Assembly (NCBI RefSeq): GCF_000293885.2 | Contig: NZ_CP010945.1 | Span: forward strand, 4,360,001 to 4,424,000 | Direction: 5' to 3' | Length of the DNA: 64,000 nucleotides | Source: Pseudomonas fluorescens NCIMB 11764 | GTDB taxonomy: Bacteria > Pseudomonadota > Gammaproteobacteria > Pseudomonadales > Pseudomonadaceae | Part shown: positions 44,319 to 53,559 of the stretch, in pieces | Numbering within the stretch: position 1 is the first letter of the stretch | Layout of the letters: every line of letters starts with the position of its first letter | The notes under the pieces: generated by a model | Told to the model about the DNA's origin: nothing | Database searches by the model: none | What the model saw: only the letters and a program-made list of their open reading frames with translations | Translations under genes and position numbers: made by a program

Positions 44319-44840
44319 TTACATCGGCGCGGGCTGGATGATCTCGACCCAGTAGGCATCCGGGTCCTTGATGAACGCCAGGCTCTTCATGCGGCCATCG
44401 TTCAGGCGCTTCTGGAAATCGCAGCCCAACGCTTCGAAACGCTCGCACGCAGCGACGATGTCCGGCACCGAGATGCAGATGTGGCCGAAGCCGCGTGGGT
44501 CGGTGTTGCCGTTATGGTAGGCAAAATCCGCGTCGTTTTCGGTGCCGTGGTTGTGGGTCAGCTCGAGAATGCCGGGAATCGACTTCATCCACTCGGTACG
44601 GGCGGCGGCATCGGCCGGGATCTGGTCTTTATCGACCAGCGCCAGGAAATAGAGGCTGAACTCGGCTTCCGGAAAGTCGCGTTTTTCCACCAGCGAGAAA
44701 CCGAGGATGCGCGTGTAGAAATCCAGGGACTTGGTGATGTCCTTGACCCGCAGCATGGTGTGGTTGAAGACGAACTTCTGGGTGGCGGTATCAGGTTGGG
44801 CGGTCACACCCGGGAAAGTGTTCAATTCGTGCAGGCTCAT
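44319..44840 (-). CDS. gloA: Lactoylglutathione lyase (glyoxalase I)
   Basis: A 173-residue metalloenzyme that converts the methylglyoxal-glutathione adduct to lactoylglutathione. NHTMLRVKDITKSLDFYTRI, ELTHNHGTE and GFGHICISVPD carry the metal-ligand and active-site regions of the GloA family. GGAGGG supports ATG 44840. Confidence 0.95.
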   Translation of the reverse strand: MSLHELNTFPGVTAQPDTATQKFVFNHTMLRVKDITKSLDFYTRILGFSLVEKRDFPEAEFSLYFLALVDKDQIPADAAARTEWMKSIPGILELTHNHGTENDADFAYHNGNTDPRGFGHICISVPDIVAACERFEALGCDFQKRLNDGRMKSLAFIKDPDAYWVEIIQPAPM

Positions 44841-44984
44841 GGGCCCTCCGGACAATAAGTGGGGCTAACGATGGCGATAATGATACGCAAGGGCGCAGGC
44901 ATCACCAAACCCAAACCGTCGGCTATTGCCTGACAGCCGGGCGAGGCTCAGACTTTGCGGCTCAATCCGTGAGTATTCCTTGCA

Positions 44985-45509
44985 ATGATCCGATTCTGTA
45001 AATCGCTGTTCGTTCTGATTGGCCTGCTGTCAGGCATGGCTTGCGCTCATGCAGAGGCGCCGATCGTGACGTGGCCAGATGGCTGGGAAGTTGAAGCGAT
45101 CCCGCAGGATGATGCCAAGCCTCAGGTCTCCCGCCAGCGCGCGGTGAAGAATGATCAGGGTGGCACGCCGGTGATGGTGATGGAGTTGACCATGACGACA
45201 GTGGAAAGCGGTCATCAGGTGAATCTGGAAGGCGTGTTGCTGGAGATGCGCAAGTCGGTGCAGAAGGATTTTCTCCAGGGCGGCTATCAAAGCGTCTGCA
45301 ACAAAATCCATGCGGCAACCTTGAGTCGGCTATCGGCACTGGAAACTACCTGTACGATCACCCAAAACGGTCGACATGTGCTGTCGCAAACATTGGTCGC
45401 CGCAGTGGATGCCGATAAGGCCTATGTTCTTTCGTACGCGGGGCAGGCCGAGGCTTATAAGGCAAGCCTGGATGAAATAGAGGTTGCTCGTAACAGCTTG
45501 AAACTTTAG
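44985..45509 (+). CDS. DUF4946-type exported protein
   Basis: A 174-residue exported protein with a signal peptide of about 23 residues (cleavage after ACAHA). The mature part begins APIVTWPDGWEVEAIPQDD, and the pair Cys105/Cys122 (SVCNK and TTCTI) may form a disulfide. It resembles the DUF4946 family of Pseudomonas. No clear ribosome site is seen. Function unknown. Confidence 0.75.
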   Translation: MIRFCKSLFVLIGLLSGMACAHAEAPIVTWPDGWEVEAIPQDDAKPQVSRQRAVKNDQGGTPVMVMELTMTTVESGHQVNLEGVLLEMRKSVQKDFLQGGYQSVCNKIHAATLSRLSALETTCTITQNGRHVLSQTLVAAVDADKAYVLSYAGQAEAYKASLDEIEVARNSLKL

Positions 45510-45631
45510 TTAAAGGTTTGCGCGGTCGTGCATTTCGCAATCTTTAGATACCCGAAGGGATTAAACCCAAAGTTAATCGGCAAGTAGCGAGTTTATCGAT
45601 TCCAATCGTTGCATCTGGAAGGCGTCCATGA

Positions 45632-45660
45632 AAAAAGCCCTGCGCAAGGCAGGGCTTTTT
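45632..45660. terminator. Bidirectional terminator
   Basis: A 12-bp stem AAAAAGCCCTGC/GCAGGGCTTTTT with a 5-nt loop between the convergent exported-protein and MvaT-like genes. It can stop both. Confidence 0.93.
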
Positions 45661-45674
45661 TTCACCGCGAGTGC

Positions 45675-46040
45675 TTAGCCGCGCAGCCAGGAATCAACGG
45701 TGGCAGCACCGTATTGTTCCTTCCAGGCTTTCAGGCCGCGGTGGTTGCCGCCCTTGGTTTCAATCAGTTCACCGGTGTGCGGGTTCTGATAAACCTTGAC
45801 CACGCGGGCGCGGCGGGTTTTAGGCGCAGCGGCCTGTTGCAGGCCGGATTTTGCCGGGTTCGGATCGAGAATGGCGATGATGTCGCGCAGGCTCTTGCCA
45901 TAGGTTTTCATCAGCCCCTGGAGCTTTTCTTCGAATTCGATTTCTTTCTTGAGCCCGGCATCGTTCTTCAGGGATTCCAGCTGCTTGAGCTGTTCTTGAA
46001 GGGCCTTTTCAGCTGCACGAAATTCAGCGAGTCTGGACAA
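45675..46040 (-). CDS. MvaT/MvaU-family H-NS-like protein
   Basis: A 121-residue xenogeneic silencer. The N-terminal coiled-coil (SRLAEFRAAEKALQEQLKQL) mediates oligomers and the C-terminal domain has the ETKGGNHRGLKAWKEQYG motif that grips the minor groove of AT-rich DNA. It seems to use a TTG start at 46040, with GGAGTAAAG eight bases upstream; an in-frame ATG is only found 14 codons further up without a ribosome site. It would repress AT-rich acquired genes. Confidence 0.9.
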   Translation of the reverse strand: MSRLAEFRAAEKALQEQLKQLESLKNDAGLKKEIEFEEKLQGLMKTYGKSLRDIIAILDPNPAKSGLQQAAAPKTRRARVVKVYQNPHTGELIETKGGNHRGLKAWKEQYGAATVDSWLRG

Positions 46041-46274
46041 TATCTTTACTCCAATAGTGTGTTTGGCTGATACCAACCGCAAACAAAGCTATAAGCCAAG
46101 AGCCTTGAAGCGACTCGGTGATAAATGGCTCGCCTGCCAATCTAGCGCAGGTACGAAAAATTGTAGTAGTTAATGGGCAAAGAGTAAATCCTGACTTTTT
46201 CTTCATGTAACAACAGTAGTTTTTTGATTCAAATCGGTGCGCGACCTCGTTTTCTTGACGCATAACGACGCTAG

Positions 46275-47810
46275 TTAATGGTGACTTAATGCATCAATGA
46301 AGTCGGCGCCGGGCATCGGCCGTCCGAACAGATAACCTTGCAAGAAGTTCACACCATGAGCCGTGAGGTAAGCACTTTGCTCTTCGGTTTCCACGCCTTC
46401 GGCAACGATGCCCAGATCGAGCTTGGCCGAGAGTTCGATGATGCTGTCCAGAATGTGCCGGGAAAGGGCGTCAGCGCCGATCATGGCGACAAAGCTCTGG
46501 TCGATTTTCAGGAAGTCGACGTTGAACTGGCGCAAGTAATCCAGGCTTGAGTGACCGGTGCCAAAGTCGTCGATGGCGATCATCACACCCAGCGCGTGAA
46601 GCTGCTCGAACAACTGCAACGTGATAGCGGTGGGCTCGATCAGTTCGCGCTCGGTCAGTTCCAGCACCAGGTGGACGGAGCCCGGCGTAAAGGCACCGAG
46701 AAACTCCGTGCAATCCTTGACCAGTTCCAGGTCCTTGCAGTGGCTGGCCGTAATGTTGATGCCGATGTGAAACGGCTCCTCGAACGTGGAAGAGACAGGC
46801 CCCAGCCATTGCGCCGTTTGCTGCATCAGTGAGCGAGTCATCGGTACGATCAGGCCGGAGTGCTCGGCAAACGGGATGAACAGGTCAGGGCGCACCAGGC
46901 CTTCCTTCGGATGATTCCAGCGCATCAACACTTCGGTGCCGGACCACTTCTTGTTCGTGCCATGCACCACCGGCTGAAAATACGGAACGAACTCCGCCGC
47001 CTCCAGTGCACGCTGCAGTTCATGACTGGGTGAAGTCGAACGCTTTTGCACAACATGCCCAATCAGGCCGGACACGACGCCAAAAAAGATCAGCAAGCTG
47101 AACAGCGGCGGATACTCGCTGCTCATGTAGCGCCAGGTCTCGCCCTCAGGGAAACCCGCCGCGACAGTGAAGGCGTAACGCGAGGACATCATTTTGCTTT
47201 CAGCGACGGGCAGGGCGGGCGGGGCGTCTTCGTGAACCTTGCCGTCAGCCGACAACCAGCTTGGACCGACTTGCAGCATCAGCAATGTCTTACGACCAAT
47301 CAGGCGCAAGACGTTACTCAAGTGATAACCGTCCAGCGTGCTCAGCGCTCCCTGTTTTCCTTCGCTGAGCCGGTACACCAGCAACGCGGTATTGGGCGTG
47401 ACGGGGTTGCCGTTCATGAGCCATAACCTGCCTTGGGCGTAGTCCCCGGCGTTGACCTTTTCCTGATAGTCACCAAACAACGAACTGCAATAGAGGTTGT
47501 CGTCCCAGACCAGATTCGTCGAGCGCACGAACGGACGGCGGGTGACCTGTTCGCGCAAGGCCAGTTTGACGTCGTTGCAGGATTGGCCGGCCAGCGGCAA
47601 TAACTCGCGAGCGGCCTGGGCGGTGTTGTCGAGCATCAGCTCGAATTGGCGGATGGCTTCTTCGGCGGTCAGTTGGGCGTTTTGCGAAAGTGCACGTTCA
47701 GCCTGCCAGTAAAGAATGGCGACCCCCAGCAGTATCGGGAGCAAACCGCTCAATACCGTCACGACAATCCGGGTGCCACGTTTGCGGCGAGTTTTGACAG
47801 TCAGAGGCAT
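46275..47810 (-). CDS. CSS-motif EAL cyclic-di-GMP phosphodiesterase
   Basis: A 511-residue membrane phosphodiesterase. Helix at about 17-35, periplasmic CSS domain with its conserved cysteines (QSCNDVKLAL and YCSSLFGDY), helix at about 235-255, then an EAL domain. Catalytic residues are present: GTEVLMRW (EVL form of EAL), NITASH, ELTERE, IDDFGTGHSS, LKIDQSF, AEGVETEEQ and QGYLFGRP, so it should hydrolyse c-di-GMP. In this class periplasmic disulfide state controls activity. The start at 47810 is chosen because the sequence before it is not hydrophobic and lacks a ribosome site. Confidence 0.93.
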   Translation of the reverse strand: MPLTVKTRRKRGTRIVVTVLSGLLPILLGVAILYWQAERALSQNAQLTAEEAIRQFELMLDNTAQAARELLPLAGQSCNDVKLALREQVTRRPFVRSTNLVWDDNLYCSSLFGDYQEKVNAGDYAQGRLWLMNGNPVTPNTALLVYRLSEGKQGALSTLDGYHLSNVLRLIGRKTLLMLQVGPSWLSADGKVHEDAPPALPVAESKMMSSRYAFTVAAGFPEGETWRYMSSEYPPLFSLLIFFGVVSGLIGHVVQKRSTSPSHELQRALEAAEFVPYFQPVVHGTNKKWSGTEVLMRWNHPKEGLVRPDLFIPFAEHSGLIVPMTRSLMQQTAQWLGPVSSTFEEPFHIGINITASHCKDLELVKDCTEFLGAFTPGSVHLVLELTERELIEPTAITLQLFEQLHALGVMIAIDDFGTGHSSLDYLRQFNVDFLKIDQSFVAMIGADALSRHILDSIIELSAKLDLGIVAEGVETEEQSAYLTAHGVNFLQGYLFGRPMPGADFIDALSHH

Positions 47811-47925
47811 TCGCGAAACCTGTAACGATGAAATAGGGCTCTCAAATGCTGGCAGGACAACGGCATGCCTCCCATGAAGAGTTCGGTCAGAGGCCATGAT
47901 AGTTGGCCTTCAAGGCTTGTGCCGT

Positions 47926-48798
47926 TCAACGCAAGTCCAGACTTGTAGCCAGTTTGATAAAGGCCAGCGCTGCCGGTGAAGACTGGCGCCGGTCGAGCAC
48001 CGCCAGACCCACCTGGCGAGCGACCGCTGGCAACAGCGGTTTTTTGACGTAGCGATCATCGTGGTGATCGGGCAGTGAGCCTTCAGCGACCACCGTCAAG
48101 GCATCCCCTCGAGCCACAGTGTCCAGCGTGCTCAGCAGTTGCGAGCAGCGAAAGCGAATGTTAGGTGTCAGTCGCGCGGCACTGAATAACCGCGATACCA
48201 GTTCCGAAGAACCGGCTTCGGTCAGCACGAAGGGGTCGTGGCACAAATCGTCCAGGCTCACGCTTTCGCGATCCGCCAGCGGATGATCGGCGGGCAGTAA
48301 CGCGACCATTTGGTCTTCGATCAGTGCGAAGGTGTCGAAGCGCTCCTGGGGCAACACCACAAAGCCGATGTCGATGCGTCGTTCTTCCAGCCACTGGATC
48401 ACCTGGCGGTCGGGACCTTCATCAATGTGGACCTCGATGCCAGGGTGAGCGGCGCGGTAGTGCTGCAGGATCTTTGGCAACAACTTGATCGACGAGGTCG
48501 GACCGAACGAGCCGATGCGCAGCGTGCCGCGTTTCATGCCGCGGGCATCGGCCGCTTCCTGCCGCAAGGTGTTGGCCAGCCCGAGCATCGTCCGAGCGCG
48601 CAGCAACAGCTGTTGGCCGATGTCGCTGAGTTCGACCCGGGATTGATGCCGCCGCAGCAGTTCGACGCCCAACTCCTGCTCCAGAGACTTGAGGGCGTGA
48701 GACACGGCAGATTGCGAAATTCCCAGACGATGGGCTGCCGCCGTGAAGCCGTGAAGTTCGGCCACCAGCGAGAAGATCTCCAGTTGGGTGAGGGTCAT
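47926..48798 (-). CDS. LysR-family transcriptional regulator
   Basis: A 290-residue regulator with an N-terminal winged helix-turn-helix (TQLEIFSLVAELHGFTAAAH, then SQSAVSHALKSLE) and a substrate-binding effector domain. It is divergent from the EamA transporter gene, with 78 bp between, so the transporter is the probable target. Confidence 0.93.
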   Translation of the reverse strand: MTLTQLEIFSLVAELHGFTAAAHRLGISQSAVSHALKSLEQELGVELLRRHQSRVELSDIGQQLLLRARTMLGLANTLRQEAADARGMKRGTLRIGSFGPTSSIKLLPKILQHYRAAHPGIEVHIDEGPDRQVIQWLEERRIDIGFVVLPQERFDTFALIEDQMVALLPADHPLADRESVSLDDLCHDPFVLTEAGSSELVSRLFSAARLTPNIRFRCSQLLSTLDTVARGDALTVVAEGSLPDHHDDRYVKKPLLPAVARQVGLAVLDRRQSSPAALAFIKLATSLDLR

Positions 48799-48876
48799 GA
48801 GTGTTTACTCATTTTACGATGATCAAGTATTAGATAAATGATACGTCATCTGTTCGACTTCTCAATCCGGGGACTT

Positions 48877-49821
48877 ATGACTGCGTATGAACACAGGGTG
48901 CCGGAGCACTCCGAGGTGGCGGTGTATTTCAAACTCGCTGCCGTCACCATGATCTGGGGCGGCACCTTCGTCGCCGGGCGTTTTCTGGCGGACAGCCTTA
49001 GCCCGTTGTTCGCCGCCAGCCTGCGATTCCTGCTGGCGAGCGGGGCGCTGCTGCTGTTTTTGCTGGTGGCCCGCGTGCCGCTGGCGCGCCCCAGCCCCAG
49101 GCAGTGGCTGCAACTGTCGCTGCTGGGGTTATTTGGCATCTTCTTCTACAACCTGTGCTTCTTTTATGGGCTGCATTACATCAATGCCTCCCGGGCGTCG
49201 TTGATCGTGGCGCTGAACCCGGCGGTCATCGGATTGGCCTCGTGGCTGCTGTTCAAGGAGCGCTTGAGTCGGGTAAAGGTCGCCGGAATCGCGATCTGCA
49301 TCGTCGGTGCGAGCCTGGTGATCATCAGTCGCAACCCGCAATTGCTGGCCGGCCATGCCGATGCGTGGATCGGTGATCTGCTGATTTTTGGCTGCGTACT
49401 GAGCTGGGGAGTTTATTCGCTGTGCGCCAAAGGCCTGAATCAGACCTTGGGGCCGATGCAAACCGTGACGTATTCGATCCTGCTCGGCACGGTGATGCTC
49501 TGGGTCGTCAGTGCCGTCAGGGGCGAGGTGAGCATCGCGGCGTTGCTCAGCCTGGGGGCGCAGCAATGGTTGAGCCTGATGTACCTGGGTGTTTTGGGCT
49601 CGGCACTGGCGTACATCGGCTATTACGATGGCATCCGAAAAATCGGCGCGACCCGTGCCGGCGTGTTCATTGCGTTGAACCCGCTGACCGCAGTCATCCT
49701 CGGTGCATTGCTGTTGGGTGAGCAACTGACCCTGGTGATGTGTCTGGGCGGCGGCTTGATCCTGGCGGGGATTTTCCTGTGCAACAAACCCCTTGCGCGA
49801 GCAGGGAGAAAGGGGATTTGA
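48877..49821 (+). CDS. EamA-family (DMT) transporter
   Basis: A 314-residue membrane protein with ten predicted helices in two EamA repeats (first repeat ends near ALNPAVIGLASWLLFKERLS; second near ALNPLTAVILGALLLGEQLT). Such proteins export amino acids, purines or metabolites. The start at 48877 is preceded by GGGGA; a frame from ATG 48838 is possible. Probably regulated by the divergent LysR protein. Confidence 0.9.
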   Translation: MTAYEHRVPEHSEVAVYFKLAAVTMIWGGTFVAGRFLADSLSPLFAASLRFLLASGALLLFLLVARVPLARPSPRQWLQLSLLGLFGIFFYNLCFFYGLHYINASRASLIVALNPAVIGLASWLLFKERLSRVKVAGIAICIVGASLVIISRNPQLLAGHADAWIGDLLIFGCVLSWGVYSLCAKGLNQTLGPMQTVTYSILLGTVMLWVVSAVRGEVSIAALLSLGAQQWLSLMYLGVLGSALAYIGYYDGIRKIGATRAGVFIALNPLTAVILGALLLGEQLTLVMCLGGGLILAGIFLCNKPLARAGRKGI

Positions 49822-50070
49822 TACAGAAGACGGACAAATCTGTTTACGCTGTGTAGAATCCGGTTACGCATATAAGAATAATCGTCTTCTGGCAGCAGAA
49901 GCCTCGCCCGTATCAGCCTTGGGTCGACAATGAAAAGTTTCGGGTTTCAATTGATCTACGGTGATTTCCTCGCCCGCAGCGTGCGGGGCATCTCCTGTGC
50001 GCCACCCGCCGGCTTCAGCATTTCTTGAAACTAACGTTACGTTAATTCTAAAAAATGATGAGGCGCCAAA

Positions 50071-51147
50071 ATGGCAGATTTATACGAAAACCCAATGGGC
50101 CTGATGGGCTTTGAATTCATCGAATTCGCATCGCCAACCCCGAACACGCTGGAGCCGATCTTCGAGATCATGGGCTTCACCAAAGTGGCGACCCACCGCT
50201 CCAAGGACGTGCACCTGTATCGCCAGGGCGCGATCAACCTGATCCTCAATAACGAACCCCACAGCGTCGCTTCTTACTTCGCAGCCGAGCACGGCCCGTC
50301 GGTGTGCGGCATGGCGTTCCGCGTCAAGGATTCGCAACTGGCCTACAAACGCGCGCTGGAAATCGGCGCCCAGCCGATCCACATCGAAACCGGCCCGATG
50401 GAACTGAACCTCCCAGCGATCAAAGGCATCGGCGGCGCGCCGCTGTACCTGATCGACCGTTTTGGTGAAGGCAGCTCGATCTACGACATCGACTTCGTGT
50501 TTATCGAAGGCGTTGATCGCAACCCGGTTGGCGCCGGCCTGAAAATCATCGACCACCTGACCCACAACGTATATCGCGGTCGCATGGCGTACTGGGCGAA
50601 CTTCTACGAGAAGCTGTTCAACTTCCGTGAAATCCGCTACTTCGACATCAAGGGTGAATACACCGGCCTGACCTCCAAGGCGATGACCGCGCCGGATGGC
50701 ATGATCCGCATTCCGTTGAACGAAGAGTCGTCCAAGGGTGCCGGGCAGATCGAAGAGTTCCTGATGCAGTTCAATGGCGAGGGCATCCAGCACGTTGCCT
50801 TCCTCAGCGATGACCTGATCAAGACCTGGGATCATCTGAAAAGCATCGGCATGCGCTTCATGACCGCGCCACCGGCAACCTATTACGAAATGCTCGAAGG
50901 GCGTTTGCCGAACCACGGCGAGCCGGTTGATCAACTGCAAGCGCGGGGCATTCTGCTGGACGGTTCGTCCGAGTCGGGCGACAAGCGTCTGCTGTTGCAG
51001 ATCTTCTCTGAAACCCTGATGGGCCCGGTGTTCTTCGAGTTCATCCAGCGTAAAGGCGACGATGGCTTCGGCGAAGGCAACTTCAAGGCGTTGTTCGAAT
51101 CGATCGAGCGAGATCAGGTTCGTCGTGGTGTATTGTCCACCGACTAA
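50071..51147 (+). CDS. hpd: 4-hydroxyphenylpyruvate dioxygenase
   Basis: A 358-residue Fe(II) dioxygenase that converts 4-hydroxyphenylpyruvate to homogentisate in tyrosine degradation. N-terminal [19 protein letters not shown] and the C-terminal QHVAFLSDD and [20 protein letters not shown], which carries the terminal Glu ligand, are characteristic. GAGG is upstream of the ATG. The 249 bp before it hold no gene. The other tyrosine-degradation genes are not in this window. Confidence 0.97.
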   Translation: MADLYENPMGLMGFEFIEFASPTPNTLEPIFEIMGFTKVATHRSKDVHLYRQGAINLILNNEPHSVASYFAAEHGPSVCGMAFRVKDSQLAYKRALEIGAQPIHIETGPMELNLPAIKGIGGAPLYLIDRFGEGSSIYDIDFVFIEGVDRNPVGAGLKIIDHLTHNVYRGRMAYWANFYEKLFNFREIRYFDIKGEYTGLTSKAMTAPDGMIRIPLNEESSKGAGQIEEFLMQFNGEGIQHVAFLSDDLIKTWDHLKSIGMRFMTAPPATYYEMLEGRLPNHGEPVDQLQARGILLDGSSESGDKRLLLQIFSETLMGPVFFEFIQRKGDDGFGEGNFKALFESIERDQVRRGVLSTD

Positions 51148-51165
51148 GTTGATTCACTGATAAAA

Positions 51166-51257
51166 CTGTGGGAGCGAGCTTGCTCGCGATAGCGCCAGAT
51201 CAGTCAACAGAGATGTTGAATGTCAGGCCCTCATCGCGAGCAGGCCCGCTCCCACAT
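51166..51257. repeat. REP doublet, left copy
   Basis: Two inverted REP units (TGGGAGCGAGCTTGCTCGCGA and TCGCGAGCAGGCCCGCTCCCA type) with a spacer that reappears in inverted order at 52245-52333. Confidence 0.9.
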
Positions 51258-51272
51258 TTGTTTTGTATGTAC

Positions 51273-52154
51273 TTAAGGCCTGCGCTGTCGCATCAGGTGT
51301 TTGAACCCTTCAAACACCAACACCAGCACTGCCAACCAGATCGGTATATAGGTCAGCCATTCCCCGGCCTTGATGCTTTCCCCGAGCAGCAACGCAACGC
51401 CCAGCAACAGCACCGGCTCGACATAGCTCAACAGTCCGAACAGGCTGAACGGCAGCAGTCGGCTGGCGATGATGTAGATCACCAGTGCCGAGGCACTGAT
51501 CACACCGAGAATCGGGATCAGCAGTGACAGCCACGGGTGCTGGTCAAACACACTGAAACCTTGCTCACCGGTCTGTACGAACCAGAAGGCCACGGGCAGC
51601 GTGAGTGCCATGTCCAACCATAAGCCGCCCAGGTTGTCCGCCGCCAGACGCTTGCGCAGGATGAAGTAGGTCGGATAGCCGACGCACACCAGCAAGGTCG
51701 CCCAGGAAAAACCACCGACCTGGTACACCTCGTTGATCACCCCGAGGCAGGCGAAAAATACCGCAATCTTTTGCAGATAGGACAGTCGCTCCCCGTAGAC
51801 CAGTCGGCCGGTCAGGACCATGGTCAATGGCAGCAGGAAATAGCCCAGCGAAACATCGAGGCTGTAGCCGTTGAGCGGTGCCCACATGAACAGCCAGAGC
51901 TGCACGCCGAGCAGGGCAGAGGAGGCGATCAGGCCTGCGATCAGTTTCGGCTGGGCGGCGGCTCGCTGGACAATCTCGACCACGCGCTTCCATTCCCCGG
52001 ACACCACCATGAACACGGTCATGCACGGCACCGTCAGCAACATTCGCCAACCGAAAATTTCCACACCGCTCAATGGGGTGAGCAGAGAGGTGTAGTAGTA
52101 CATGACGGCAAACAGCACCGAGGCCGAAACCGATAGAGCGATACCTTTAGACAA
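51273..52154 (-). CDS. EamA/RarD-family transporter
   Basis: A 293-residue membrane protein with ten helices, related to the RarD branch of the drug/metabolite superfamily (MSKGIALSVSASVLFAVMYY, then GYFLLPLTMVLTGRLVYGER). Substrate unknown. It is flanked on both sides by mirrored copies of one REP doublet. Confidence 0.9.
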   Translation of the reverse strand: MSKGIALSVSASVLFAVMYYYTSLLTPLSGVEIFGWRMLLTVPCMTVFMVVSGEWKRVVEIVQRAAAQPKLIAGLIASSALLGVQLWLFMWAPLNGYSLDVSLGYFLLPLTMVLTGRLVYGERLSYLQKIAVFFACLGVINEVYQVGGFSWATLLVCVGYPTYFILRKRLAADNLGGLWLDMALTLPVAFWFVQTGEQGFSVFDQHPWLSLLIPILGVISASALVIYIIASRLLPFSLFGLLSYVEPVLLLGVALLLGESIKAGEWLTYIPIWLAVLVLVFEGFKHLMRQRRP

Positions 52155-52244
52155 ACTGTCCTCGCGAAGTCGAAGGTGAAACGGGGGGCGGAGGATACGT
52201 GGTTTTGCGGTCGAATATTGTCCGATCGATCAACACCGATCCAT

Positions 52245-52333
52245 TGTGTGCGAGCCTGCTCGCGATGAGTGCCTGACATTCAACATCCCGGTTGATTGAT
52301 CTGGCGCTATCGCGAGGAGGCTCGCTCCCACAT
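52245..52333. repeat. REP doublet, right copy (inverted)
   Basis: Its reverse complement matches the 51166-51257 element nearly base for base, including the non-REP spacer (GCGCCAGATCA, GATGTTGAATGTCAGG). Confidence 0.9.
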
Positions 52334-52348
52334 TAGGTCTGTGTTGCT

Positions 52349-53362
52349 TCAGGTATTGCAGGGCTTACGGCCGGATACGAAATGACTCACATCATTGAAC
52401 CCCGGCGTCGACGCATGCCCCGGCGTCACCAGCGAGTCGATAAACGCTTCGTCCTCCGCCGTGATCTTCACCGCCTGCGCCTTAGTGTAGGCGTCCCATT
52501 GTTCTTCGGTGCGCGGCCCGACAATGGCGGAGGTGACGGCGCTGTTGTTCAGCACCCAGGCAATCGCGAACTCGACGATGCCCACGCCACGACCTTGCGT
52601 GTATTGCTGGATCTGCTGGGCGATGCGCAGGGATTCCACGCGCCATTCCGTTTCCAGAATACGTTTGTCGGCGCGTCCGGCGCGGCTGTTGGCATCCGGT
52701 GTCACATCCGGCGCGTATTTGCCGCTGAGCACGCCGCGCGCCAGCGGGCTGTAGGGCACAACGCCCAGGCCATAGGTTTGCGCGGCGGTGATCTGTTCGG
52801 TTTCGGCCTGGCGGTTGACGATGTTGTACAACGGCTGGCTGATGACGGGGCGGTCAACACCCAGCTTGTCGGCAATGCGGATCACCTCGGCGATGCGCCA
52901 GCCTCGGTAGTTCGACAAGCCCCAATAGCGGATTTTGCCCTGGCGAATCAGATCGCCGATGGCCGACACCGTGACGTCCAGCGGCGTGTTGTGGTCTTCG
53001 CGGTGCAGGTAATAGATGTCGAGGTAGTCGGTGCCGAGGCGCGTCAGGCTGGCATCGATGCCGTTGAAGATGTGCTTGCGGCTCAGGCCGCTGCGGTTTG
53101 GCACGCCGTCCACCGGGCCGAAACCGACCTTGGTGGCGAGCACCCATTCATGGCGGTTGCCGGCAATCGCTTCGCCGACGATTTCCTCGGAACGGCCGCC
53201 GGTGTAGACGTCGGCAGTGTCGATGAAATTGATGCCCTGGTCCCAGGCCTTGTCGATGATCCGCAGGGAATCTTCGGTGCTGGTCTGTTCGCCGAACATC
53301 ATGGTGCCCAGGGTCAGGGTGGACACCTGCAAACCCGAATGACCCAGCGTGCGATAGCTCAT
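52349..53362 (-). CDS. Aldo/keto reductase
   Basis: A 337-residue NADPH-dependent reductase of the TIM-barrel AKR family. The tetrad residues are visible: Asp in FIDTADVY, Tyr in the same segment, Lys in LATKVG and His in YYLHRED. The C-terminal cofactor region has TSAIVGPRTEEQ. Substrate not determined. Confidence 0.93.
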   Translation of the reverse strand: MSYRTLGHSGLQVSTLTLGTMMFGEQTSTEDSLRIIDKAWDQGINFIDTADVYTGGRSEEIVGEAIAGNRHEWVLATKVGFGPVDGVPNRSGLSRKHIFNGIDASLTRLGTDYLDIYYLHREDHNTPLDVTVSAIGDLIRQGKIRYWGLSNYRGWRIAEVIRIADKLGVDRPVISQPLYNIVNRQAETEQITAAQTYGLGVVPYSPLARGVLSGKYAPDVTPDANSRAGRADKRILETEWRVESLRIAQQIQQYTQGRGVGIVEFAIAWVLNNSAVTSAIVGPRTEEQWDAYTKAQAVKITAEDEAFIDSLVTPGHASTPGFNDVSHFVSGRKPCNT

Positions 53363-53455
53363 GACGAAATCCTTTTACCGGTGGGAAAGGCTCAATCAAA
53401 TACCAGAACAACCGCGAGGATCAAAGTGAATTATCGAACATTCCCGAATCAAAAA

Positions 53456-53544
53456 TGTGGGAGCGGGTTTGCTCGCGAAAGCGGTGTGTCAGTCAATATT
53501 GAGTTGCCTGATACGACGCCTTCGCGAGCAAGCCCGCTCCCACA
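53456..53544. repeat. REP doublet
   Basis: Inverted pair of TGTGGGAGCGGGTTTGCTCG and its complement around a 33-bp spacer, between convergent ends of neighbouring genes. Confidence 0.88.
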
Positions 53545-53559
53545 CTGGATCTGCGTCTA

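Noticed and set aside
42904..44448. Long open frame (514 codons) on the minus strand opposite ahpF
   Set aside because: Antisense to a certain gene, His/Gln-rich shadow composition, no ribosome site.
49822..50070. TyrR/PhhR box upstream of hpd
   Set aside because: No TGTAAA-N6-TTTACA element could be found in the 249-bp gap.
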